Notes under the pieces: generated by a model
Databases searched by the model: none
What the model was told of the DNA's origin: nothing
What the model saw: only the letters and a program-made list of their open reading frames with translations
Source of the DNA: Umbellularia californica
Lineage: Eukaryota; Streptophyta; Magnoliopsida; Laurales; Lauraceae
Assembly: GCA_028538565.1 (NCBI GenBank)
Contig: JAPQWN010000011.1
Span: forward strand, 31,993,001 to 32,057,000
Length of the DNA: 64,000 nt
Reading direction: 5' to 3'
Part shown: in pieces, positions 1 through 9,801 of the stretch
How positions within the stretch are numbered: position 1 is the first letter of the stretch
Layout: each line of letters begins with the position of its first letter
Program-made: the position numbers and the translations under genes

Positions 1-123
1 ATTAAGTTGTGTGTTAGTGCTAAGCTTGATTAGTGGTTTTGAATAAGCTTGGATTAGTATAGTTCTTTTATAGCTTTGGGGAACTTTTAGTGTCCTGTGT
101 TTAGTGGGACCCTTTGGGGGTTT
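1..123 (+). mobile_element. Solo-LTR-like element A1, left piece
   Basis: This piece aligns with the start of the complete copy A3 from position 1708 onward (both read ttagtgctaagc and gggaccctttggggg), so about 36 bp of its 5' end lie outside the window. It is cut at 123 by retrotransposon B. The sequence resumes at 11809, where the flank ggttc nearly repeats the last five bases here (ggttt), as expected of a 5-bp target duplication with one change. The join reproduces the uninterrupted A3 sequence around 1815-1830. No coding capacity. Confidence 0.8.
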
Positions 124-1671
124 TGAAAGTCCGGGATCCTAACCCTAGAGGGGGGGTGAATAGGGTGAGCTACAAGGTATTGACTAATTATGCCAATTTT
201 AAACTTCTTTAAAACAATTAACCACTTATGATGATTAACGAACTAAATGCGGAAGCTAAACAACAATCACCATAAGAAGCAATCACCACAACACAAGATT
301 TATAGTGGTTCGGCCAACGTGCCTACATCCACTACCGGCTTGTGAATCTACACTCCACCGGATTTCCACTATTTGTGCTTTTCAATAGGCTAAGCAGTAA
401 CCTCTACAATATGCTTTCCAAGGATAAGCAACAACCTTACAATGTTGTTTTTCAAGGCTTAACAACAACCCATACACAATGCTTTTCTAGGTTAAGCAAT
501 AACCTTTACAAACAAAGGTTTTCTTCTCAAGATTAGTGCCTTCAAAACACTTTAAGAGAATACAATTAGGCTCAATTGAAATGCCTCTAGAATAGGCAAA
601 TATGAAAGTGACAATCAAACTCACACACACACTATGAATGCAAAGATGTATGCTTATGAAGTGAGTGTGTGGAAACTTCAATCACTATTAAAAGTTTAAG
701 ATCAATCAATGTATGCTAAGAAGCATTCAAGGGTTTAATGCATACAAAGATTTGATTGAAGTTTAAAGAAAGTCACTTGTAACTAATTAGGGTTTAGAAA
801 AGTGAGCATGCTAAGTGTTGTTTTCAAGAACTAGTGCAACAAAGGTTTAGGATTGTGAAAACAACATGGATGATTCAAACAAGTTCAACAGAACATGTTA
901 TCAAACAAATCCAAGATTTTGATAAGAACATGTATTAAAGTTTTTAAAGAAAACTTGTTTTGAAATCAAAGTGAAGAATTCAAAGTTTTAAATCAAAGTT
1001 TAAATGGTTTAGAATTCAACACAACATAGTTTATATGATGGAGAATATTTACCAATAGTTTAGGCAAAGCATAAAACATATGTTTGAGATTAAGCAAAGC
1101 TTACTCGGAGATTTAACTTCATTGATCCAAGCTTTAGCTTTCCTTAATGGCCCTTAGCTTTCCTTGGCTTGATTCCCTTTCTTTGGTCTTGATGTGTGTC
1201 AAGGAGGGCTTCTTAGATCATCAAGAATCATCATTTTTGGCCACTTTGTTTTTATAGAAATTTTTGGGCCAACGGCTATATGTCAGTTAGCCGACATCCA
1301 GGGGTCGGTTAACCGACACCCCCAACGGTCACAAGCCAACGGTCATATTTTCGAAAATTTGCTGACCATAATGCATGGTTCGGTTAGCCGACCTATTCGG
1401 TTAACCGAGGCCTGACCGACACCCTAACCGACAGTGCAAACATGGTCAGAAAACACCTCTCTGGAATTCTAACCGAGAGAGCTTCGGTCAGGTTCAGAAG
1501 CAAGGTCCGTTAATCGAGCCCTGACCGACATGCTGACCGACAGAAAAATGATTGTAAAATTCTAACTTCTTGTTTTTTTGGACAGCATGCTTTCGGTTAG
1601 CTTCTTTCTATTGTCGGTTAACTGAGATCTAACCGACAAGCTGACCGACGTGTAAAATATATGAAAATACA

Positions 1672-4600
1672 TGTAAGACCCCGACCCGAGTGACTCGATT
1701 AGTACTAATTATGTTGCGTATTAGTGCTAAGCTCGATTAGTGGTTTTTGGCTAAGCTTGGACTAGAATAGCTCTTATTTGGTTTTGGGAGAGTTTTAGTG
1801 CTTTGTGTTGGTGGGACCCTTTGGGGGTTCCCTTTTTGGTTGGCTTTACTATTGTGTGGGGGGATTATTCGTGTTCCGGTGATTTGCATTTCTATCCCGT
1901 TTTACTTGTCTTGTTAATCCCTACAACTTTCACGTTGATCCCGAACCCGTCCGGAACTCCGAAACCCGATCTTCTTGCTTTGAGGGCAAAACAGTCTTTT
2001 TACATGAAATCTGTGCCCAACACTCGATGTCTTCGAAACCCGCGAAACATGTACTTTTCCGAAACTAGATATTTCGGTGATCACTTTTCTTTTCTTCGTC
2101 GATTTCATTCGAGATCCCGAAATTAACGATTTCAGCCCAAAGAGCTTTCCTAGTGGTGGAGCCCACACCCATTGCTTTATAAGAAGAACCCTCTTCTTCC
2201 ATTTCCTTTTTCCAGCACAAAGAGCAACAACAGCCTAGGGTTTCTTGGCTTCCTTTTCTATTCTTCTTCTTGTTTCTCCACCATCAAGCACCACCCACCT
2301 TGCATCAATCAAGAAACGGATTTCACCTTCTTCTTCCTCACTCCTAGGGCTATACATTGATACTATTGGTGGAAGGAAACCACCCATTATAGAACTCTAT
2401 TGAAGCTCATCTTGCCTTTTAAGGACTTTCCTAGTAAGTTTTCCCTTCCAATCTCTTAGATTTGTGTTCTTCTAGTTTTGGAGGAGCCCTATTGTCATTA
2501 TTGAAGCTTCCTTCTCTCTATTCCTTGTTTGACCCATTTTGGGGTTTGGTTTTGGGGGTTTTGTGTAGATAGCATCCTTGGCTTGGAGGAAGAGATTATT
2601 AGCTTGATTTCTTGCATAGAGAACCTTGAGGCAAGTGGATTGAATGGATAGTTTAGCTTGCATTGATTTTTTTTATGACAAATGTGTTTTAAATCATGAC
2701 TTCATTAATGCTTTGTCTTAATTACATTCAATGATATTAAATGCTTTGAATGAGGTTGGTAAGCCTCTTTATTGTCTTGAAACATGATTTCTAGCTTTGT
2801 TTTCATCTATTGTCTTTAAATCATGGATTGTAGTTTGAGTTCATCTTTTGTACAATGCCTAAGTGAATCCTTGTGATGTTGGTTGTCCTCCTTCCCTTAG
2901 TAATTGTATGAATGTCAATGGAGAATGATAGGAATTGATTCGGGGGAAAGGAAAGCTTGAATCTGAACCCAGGGAAGAAATTCCCGTGACTGGCGGTCAG
3001 CTGGCGGTCACCCAGCGACTAGCCGCGTGGCGACTAGCGGCTAACCGAAGCAAGTTCGGTCACATTTCCAGAGAGCTGTAACCTCACGGTCAGCTCCGCG
3101 GTCAGCTTGCGGCTAACCGCCGTGTCCACCGACGGCTAACCGCCATCTAACCGTACAGTTACGGTCACTTTTCCCGAGAGCTGCAATTCCACGGTCAGCC
3201 TCACGGTCAGCCAGCGGTTAACCGCCGGATGCACTGGCGGCTAACCGCCACCTGACCGCAAGGTAACCGAAATTCCCTGAATTCTATGAATAAAAGAGGA
3301 TTGAAGGGAGCCTCCACCCCCATTGCTTGTGAACCTTTCTGAGAGCAATGGGCACCGCTCACCTGGGATCGTGCTCGAAGCCCAAGTGAAGCGTTCGTTG
3401 GTAGTACGTTAGAGAGAGAAACTACATCATCGAGATTCATTTAAGCAGTGAGGCTACTGTAGTGTATAAGGAACCCAGAATGTCTCCCAAATTCAAAGAG
3501 TACCAAGTTTCCTTTATTATACAGACATACGGGATCCCTATCCACTTGGACTAGCTTTAACCCGACATTGTTTTGGCTTTTCAAAAGAGTACTTTACCTT
3601 GTTCTTCTTGAAATTTATGATTTGGAACCTATCATCCTGAAAACTTTGAAAGTATACTTGTACTGTTTTGCTAGCTTTGATATACATGCCAGGCCTGATA
3701 TGATAGCTGTGCCTTGAGTACCCCGTCTTGCCCGTTTATAGCTTTGCCCTGGATTTGTTTTATACATGTCTTGATTTATGTGATTTAACCTATGAGTCGG
3801 CACCACTAAGCTTGGATGACCTTGTCAGTCTGATCCACTGACTTGGGGATTCCCCACTTGTCCCGCCAGCTGCAGCATGGATCCCGATACCCGGTTTATT
3901 AACCGTGGTCCCGTCCCGATACCCGGCTCGCTCCCGTGGTTCCCGATATCCGGTTCGCTACCGTGATTCCCGATACCTGGTTTGCTACCGCGGTCCCGTC
4001 CCGTATTATTGTATATCTATATGTAACTTGGTTGCACCTCCTCACTTCGGTGACCGAGGTCAACACCCGATACTCACGTCACTTCGGTGATAGAGGATTT
4101 AGCTTCTTGTGGATGCCATCTTGATTGTTTCCCGACTTCCTTGGTTACCTTGCATATTTTATTACTGCATGTGCATTTTGAATGAAACGATTCATTTACT
4201 TTGAAAGCCATTGTTAAACAGGTTTACATGTTTTCAAAGGTAAAGGTCTTTATTATTAAATGTACTTATCTTTTCATCTACCTGCCAGACCGTCGTGTCT
4301 AACCCCTTTGCTTTGGTACTCAGGTCCCGTTGTTGGTTTCCCCGAGGAGGAGCCAGAGGAGGCGGTCGGAGAACCGCAGCCGCTAGTGGAGTGGCGTGCT
4401 GACGATGTTATGTAAACATCGGGCTGCCGAGTTGCGAAACATTTTGGGGTGGTTGGATAGATTTCTGGTGGTTATTGTTTTGTATATTGGCCTTTGTTGG
4501 CCTCTATTTTTGGGAACTGTAATTAACCGACCTTCTGATTAAACTTGAATATGGACTTTTCGGTTATGCTTTAGGACATTGCTCATTCTGATACTCCTAT

Positions 4601-4888
4601 TCAAATGTAATCAGCCTTGATATTTTGTGAAATGAAATACATGCATGATTTACCATATGCTTCCGCAATTATTACTATATGACTATGTGTGTTGGAATAT
4701 CCTCACCGCGGACACCTGTGGGAAATCACGTGCACGGGTAAGGAGTGTTCTTTTGTTAACCCGTGTACGCTTGATTATAAACATACCTTAAATTATTGTC
4801 ATTACTCCATATGATTACATCATCGGCTTCATCACAAACAGTCCCGATCCCGGATTTGGTTCCCCGAACCCGGTCCGGGGTCGCGACA
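1672..4888 (+). mobile_element. Solo-LTR-like element A3 (complete, 3.2 kb)
   Basis: Bounded by TGTAAGACCCCG and GTCGCGACA and flanked by a perfect 5-bp duplication ATACA (1667-1671 and 4889-4893). The empty site is visible in the intact B LTR near 11325-11335. The ends form a short imperfect inverted repeat (TGT..GACCCCG), as LTRs do. Plus orientation is suggested by a TATA-like tttataag at 2176-2183 followed by a pyrimidine-rich leader. It holds no convincing ORF, so it is best read as a solo LTR of a large-LTR retrotransposon, probably gypsy type, although a non-autonomous whole element is possible. It is the youngest member of the nest because it interrupts B. Confidence 0.82.
2985..3275 (+). 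repeat. Paired-dyad array in A3 (core CGGCTAACCG)
   Basis: About three units of roughly 100 bp, each with half-sites (cggtcagc), two full dyads (gcggctaaccgc type), a closing half-site and a spacer ccagagagctg or ccgagagctg. Within the two clear pairs the dyad starts are 23 bp apart. A TATA-like atgaataaaagagg follows directly at about 3285-3300. Confidence 0.85.
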
Positions 4889-5369
4889 ATACAGCTCTCT
4901 GGAATTCGGACCGACATGATGTTCGGTTAGTTCATTTTCTATGGTCGGTTAGCCGACACCTAACCGACACACTAACCGACATCAGAAACACCCTCCAGAA
5001 AAGCTAACCGAGTGAGTTCGGTTAGGCTTCGGTCGAAGGTCGGTTAGCCGACACCTGACCGACGGGCTGACCGACAGTATGGTCAGACTGTTTTCTGAAG
5101 TTCTGAGGTTTCAGAAAAAATCTAACTTTTGAAAAACTTTGAAACACAGAATGTAAAGGTGTTTTTGAGACAACGCTATATCAAGAAAATGCTTTTCAAA
5201 ATGAGACTAAAATCAACCAAAAGATTTGAAATAGAGTTTGAGCAAGTTGATTTAAAATCATGTGATTTTCAAAATAAAACTTTGTGAAATGAATGATATG
5301 AGATGAGATGATCATGAACCTATGTTTGACATCAAATTGCAAATCTAGGTTACAACCTAGGGTCTAACA

Positions 5370-5384
5370 ATCTCTCCCTTTGCA
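5370..5384 (-). other. Polypurine tract of element B
   Basis: On the minus strand this reads GCAAAGGGAGAGAT and abuts the 3' LTR (…TGTTAGACC). A purine run in this position primes plus-strand DNA synthesis in LTR retrotransposons, and it fixes the element's orientation. Confidence 0.8.
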
Positions 5385-6033
5385 ATTTGATGGCAACACA
5401 CTACAAAGATAAAGAAACATAAAAACACATCATTCATTCATTTGCATCTCTTGATCTCCATTCATTTAAACTTCAACTCCTCCTAAGTTGAAGCTTGGCT
5501 TCTTCATGTTCTTCATTTCTTTCTTTGCTCCCCCAGTCTTCTAGCTCTCCCTTTACTCCCCCATATTGTTTGCTCCTTCATTTTCATTGTTTGTACTCCC
5601 CCATAGTCTTAAATCTTTGTACTCCTTTCTCCTTTCTTTCTATCTATGTCTTCTCCCCCATTGACATCAAATTGCTAGATAGTCTGCAAACAAAGCTCAT
5701 GCAAACATATACCTTTCTCACAGCATAATATTGATATCAAGAATTAACAAAAAATAATCAATTGGATGGCTCATTCGACAGAAGGATGTCATTCATATAT
5801 AATGGAAACTAAAAAGTTTTACACTTGTCATAATAACATAACCACATCCATAAAAAAATTAAAACAAAAGTTTCATCCTTTTTCCCAACAAAATAAACAC
5901 CACCAAAAATACACCTATCATGACAAATTGTGGTGAAGACATTTCATTCCATCCTTAATGACTCCTAGTCAGAATCCGGAGGTGGAGGAGACGGAGAAGG
6001 TGGAGCTGCAACATCATCTCTACTACAGCTTTT
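5385..6033. other. Non-coding internal region of B
   Basis: A pyrimidine-rich stretch on the plus strand (ctcccc and cttctt runs) between the polypurine tract and the end of the plant-transposon-protein ORF. I see no gene. The short ORF 5495-5728 is low-complexity Ser/Leu/Phe and is not credible. Confidence 0.5.
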
Positions 6034-7113
6034 TTAAATTCTGGAGAGATACTGAAACAATTTGTTCATTGTCTTCTTGTTCTTCTTTTGCTCTTTCTTT
6101 ATGTAGGCCATATCTCTCTCAAGTGCAGCCAAGCGGTCCACGGAAGAGGAAGGACGAGGAGATGGCATAGATGTTGAGCCATGAGTAGGAGTAGGGGGTT
6201 CTTGAGCCAAAGGGGGGTCATCGGCTATAGGGATTTGAGCATTGAGAATTAGATTCATTTGATTCACATTTGCTGGTGATAATGGAGTCTTGAAAATTGG
6301 TTGCTCCCAATGAGGCTTGGGTATCCCAAACAAGAATGCCAATTGAGTCATCAAATAACCAAATGGTATTGCATTTTTCTGGCCTACGGTGTTATGAAAT
6401 TTGATGATCGTATGACAGATAATGGAGGGCAAGCATATGGGTGTACTCGTAACCACCTTGGACAAAAGATTAGCCATATAGGCTGTAAGCTCAGTCCTAT
6501 TTCCCATCATAGGGTAAACATTATATGTGAAGATATGATGGACAATCCTATAAATGGGAAGGAGAGAATTGATGGTGAGATGATGTTTTCATTTATCCCA
6601 AAGGGCATTGAAACCACAAATGTCCCTGGTAGCCTGGGTTCTCTCATCTTCATTAGGGGAATTGGATACCAATGTAATTCCATTCGGGGTGCAAGGTATC
6701 CCCATAATGTTCCCTATCCTCTCAGGTGTGATTTCTTCATTCCTACCTTCGAAGGAGATAGTAAAAGAACATGTATTGTCCCCAATGTGTGTGCCGGAGA
6801 TCGATGCGTACATAGATCTCACCAATGTGGGATAGGCATCTCCACCCCAATGAAGAATTCCATCCCAACCTACTCTATGAACTACTCCCATCAAGTCATG
6901 GTTCTTGATTTGGTTCACTAACACTCTCCATTCCATTGCTATAGACCTATTACTCAATAATTGCAGAGTGTTCACATCAACCCTCAGTTCTATGGATGGT
7001 GGTGGAGGGGATTCACTAAAATCTGAGTGCTCATCTATTGTCCTACTAGATGTGGCAGTGGCCTTTCCCTTTTTAGAGGGCCTAGGTATGGCTTTTTTCA
7101 TCCTTGGAGGCAT
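6034..7113 (-). pseudogene. Plant transposon-protein-like ORF of element B (one in-frame stop)
   Basis: Read from 7113 leftward, this is one frame of about 360 codons interrupted by a single TGA at 6589-6591, so it appears as two ORFs of 174 and 158 aa. The N-terminus is basic and low-complexity (MPPRMKKAIPRPSKKGK) and may be nuclear-targeting. The middle resembles the 'putative plant transposon protein' domain found beside many plant LTR elements (I believe Pfam PF20167, from memory), with blocks such as MEWRVLVNQIK, RNEEITPERIGNIMGIPC and MMGNRTELTAYMANLLSKVV. The C-terminus is Pro/Ser-rich followed by a Lys-rich stretch that could form a short coiled coil. Function of the family is unknown. 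It lies downstream of gag in the same orientation, where pol would normally be. Confidence 0.65.
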
Positions 7114-8147
7114 GATGGTTGGGCAAGATTGAAAAATTTTTCAATGTAAATTAGTTGAAATCTTTTTCCCAAAGCTCAAGGGGTAGGATTGTCAATGAAA
7201 TGCCCCAAAAATGGATCACAAATCCTACAATATTTGCAAATACACCATAATGACCATAAATAATCCATACATTCCAAGGAAATTCGAAAATGGAAATTTT
7301 GGGAATTTTTGGATAAAACAGTCACCTTGAACCTAAGAGAAACTGACTGTTCCAAGTTTGGAAGAAATGGCTCTTTTGTTGATGACGAAACCCTTGAAGA
7401 AATCAAGAAATGCTTGCAAGAGTCCAGAGAAAATGGCCTAAGCTTTGTCCATAGTTTCACAGCCGTCTGACAATGCCGTGAGGCTCCAACAGTGACGAGG
7501 GAGATGAAGACGACGATGCCCTTGCTTGGAAGATGATCGAAGAACGATTTTGATCGGATTGGAAGATGTTTTTCCAGCAATGGGGAGGAGTTTCAAGGAT
7601 TAGAGAATGGGAAGATACGTCTAGGGCACGGAAGGGGGCGAAGAAGATGAAAGAGGAAATGAGTTTTCTTTCTGCGCGCAGGGTTTTATCGTCCCTGTGA
7701 GTTGTCGGTTAGCCGACAACTTAAGTTCAGTTAACCGAACTTAGCAGAATGGGATCTGCAGAAGGGAGACTTCCTTATACTGTCAGTTAGCCGACAGATG
7801 AAGTTCGGTTAGCTGAACTTTGCAGATATCACCATAAGGTTACCACATCTGATTTTTGGCTTATGATTACTACTCAGAGGATTTTTTTTTTTTTTTATCT
7901 TTTTACTATTTAGAACATCTGAGTAATCATAAGAACAATAAGATTTTCATTTTTTTTTTTAAATCATTTAACATATGCATTACCTTTGAAGTTTACATTT
8001 TGAAATTGATAATGCATAGTTGTATGTTTTAAAGCAATTTCTCAAACACATAGAATTCAAGCAACTAGAGAAAATTATTATTTAGACTTAGGACCAACAT
8101 TAGGTTTAACTAATAGAGATGGGTTGGTCTAATCTAAACACTAGTCC
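7114..8147. other. Non-coding internal region of B with two paired-dyad units
   Basis: Between gag and the plant-transposon-protein ORF. It holds four near-perfect dyads in two pairs: 7701-7720 with 7723-7742, and 7780-7797 with 7801-7820. Centres within each pair are 22 bp apart, and the pairs are 78 bp apart. The cores match the dyads in the LTRs of this element. In minus-strand sense they lie about 590-710 bp upstream of the second ORF's start, where they could serve an internal promoter. Otherwise AT-rich, with no gene seen. The 7176-7580 ORF shows no family features. Confidence 0.7.
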
Positions 8148-9703
8148 TTAATTTCTATCTAAAATTCTAACCTTAGGTTTCCAATTAAAGTTTTGATCCT
8201 TTGAGCCTAGGTTTGAGATTTTACCAACCAAAGGAGATGACTTTTGAATTCTTTTAGACTTCACATCATTTTCTTGGAATTTTATTATTTTATCATGATG
8301 GTTAGTCTTCAAAGGTTGGTGATTTGCTTTATTTATCTCTTTTCCTTTAACTTTTCCTCCTTGCTTTTGAGTTTTGAATTTTAATTTCAATTTTTCAACC
8401 CTTTTCAATATTTCTTTCATTTCCAAGGTTAAAGGAGGGAAAGTGTTAGGTTTCTTCATGATAGATCTATTTTGATTGTTTTTAACTTGTTTATTCTTTT
8501 TAAGATCTATCTTATGAGACTCTTTTCGAAAGGATTTTACTTGTTTAAATTTTCTAGAGTCTTTCTTTGCTTCAAATGTCTTTTCCTTCATAGAATTTGA
8601 ATTTTCCTTTTTAGATTCATAGATGGGTTTAGACAAATGACTTCTTCTTAGTTTGCACTCAAATTTGAAATGCCCTTCATTATCACAATAATGACATTTT
8701 TGTGTGGGCATCTTAGTGTGAGTGCTAGAGAGAGAGGACTCACCTTTCACAAAGGTGTTGGTGAATTTAGGACTATATGAAGTATACTTATTAAATCCAA
8801 GGCCCGTCCTATCTCCTTGAGATTTACCCAATCTAAATAATTTTTCAAATTTTTCTTCACCTTGGGTAAATTTGCACTCATACTTATGTTTGTGGGACTC
8901 AACTTAAGTGACTTGGTTTTTAAGAATTGAATTTTCATTTATAACTTTCATTAGTTTAAATTCAATTCTATTAAATTTGTTTACCTTTTCATAAGCAAGT
9001 TTTAATTCAGGTTCTAGTTCATTCACATTTGATCCAAGTTGTAAAGTTTTTAAATCACTTTGAGTTTTTGATAAATTTTCTTTGGTGATTATTAACTTGG
9101 ATTCTAAATTGGAAATGTCTTCAACTTGATTTTTCACATAATCACTTATATTTGTGTTTTCTTTGAGAAGATTATCACAACTTATCTTAGATACATTTAA
9201 TTCTTCTTGTGCCTTTAACAAGTTATCCATAGAAATTTTTAATTTTGATTTTAGATGGATAATGTTTTTATCTTGTCGTTTTAGTGTATCTCTTAAACTC
9301 AAATTTTCTTTCTTTAGCTCATCATTATTTGTTTCAATTTTATTTTGTTCATTTTGAGCATTAGACAAGTTGTGTAAAGTGATCATAGACTTAGAGTTTA
9401 GGCATTGTATGACTTCATCTTTCTCTCTAAGTTCATCTTTTGAAGTGACTAATTCTTTGTTTAGTCTTTTAGATTCTCCTTTTAACTTATTATGATTTTA
9501 ACAAGCTTTAAGTATAAGGTATATAAATCATCATATGCTTGTTGAAGATCATCTTGATTTTTATTTTCTTCTTCACTTGATTCAAGTTGATATTCATTAT
9601 GTTCAAGATTTGAATCTCCAATGGATGGAAGAAGGAGACTAGAAGAATCTACAAGGGAATCTACACACTCTATCTTAGTGGAATCAATTTTAATGATTTT
9701 CAA
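8148..9703 (-). pseudogene. Degenerate gag C-terminal part of element B (coiled coil plus CCHC zinc knuckle)
   Basis: Read leftward from about 9703. An acidic Ser/Glu-rich start (LESSEEENKNQDD) is followed by a long Lys/Glu/Asn coiled-coil (9386-8904) and then a basic tail with a retroviral-type zinc knuckle, CHYCDNEGHFKFEC (C-x2-C-x4-H-x4-C). This order matches the C-terminal half of copia/SIRE-type Gag. The N-terminal capsid-like (UBN2) part is missing, because the frame begins almost directly after the primer-binding site. It is broken by a frameshift near 9485 and by a TAA near 8904, after which the same frame continues. No pol follows it. Confidence 0.75.
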
Positions 9704-9786
9704 GATAAATCCAATTAGGGTCTAAACTCTAGGTTTTTACACCTAATTAAGAGTTCCAAACACTTGATCCTAAAATTAGAGCACGA

Positions 9787-9799
9787 GGCTCTGATACCA
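9787..9799 (-). other. Primer-binding site of element B (initiator-Met tRNA)
   Basis: On the minus strand this reads TGGTATCAGAGCC, the usual plant LTR-retrotransposon site complementary to the 3' end of initiator methionine tRNA. It lies 2 nt from the LTR that begins at 9802. This makes 9802-11808 the 5' LTR and the element a minus-strand one. Confidence 0.92.
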
Positions 9800-9801
9800 A
9801 T

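Larger units (their letters stand above)
124..5369 (-). repeat. 3' LTR of element B, split by A3
   Basis: Starts tgaaagtccggg and ends ggtctaaca, like the other LTR at 9802-11808. Removing A3 (1672-4888) and one copy of its target duplication leaves about 2,024 bp. Read on the minus strand, it holds an array of CGGTTAACCG-type dyads followed by a TATA-like box (TTTCTATAAAAAC, 1249-1260 on the plus map), which suggests that the dyad array lies in the U3 promoter region. Confidence 0.88.

Noticed and set aside
6301..6921. 206-codon plus-strand ORF
   Set aside because: It is the antisense shadow of the minus-strand plant-transposon-protein ORF of element B.
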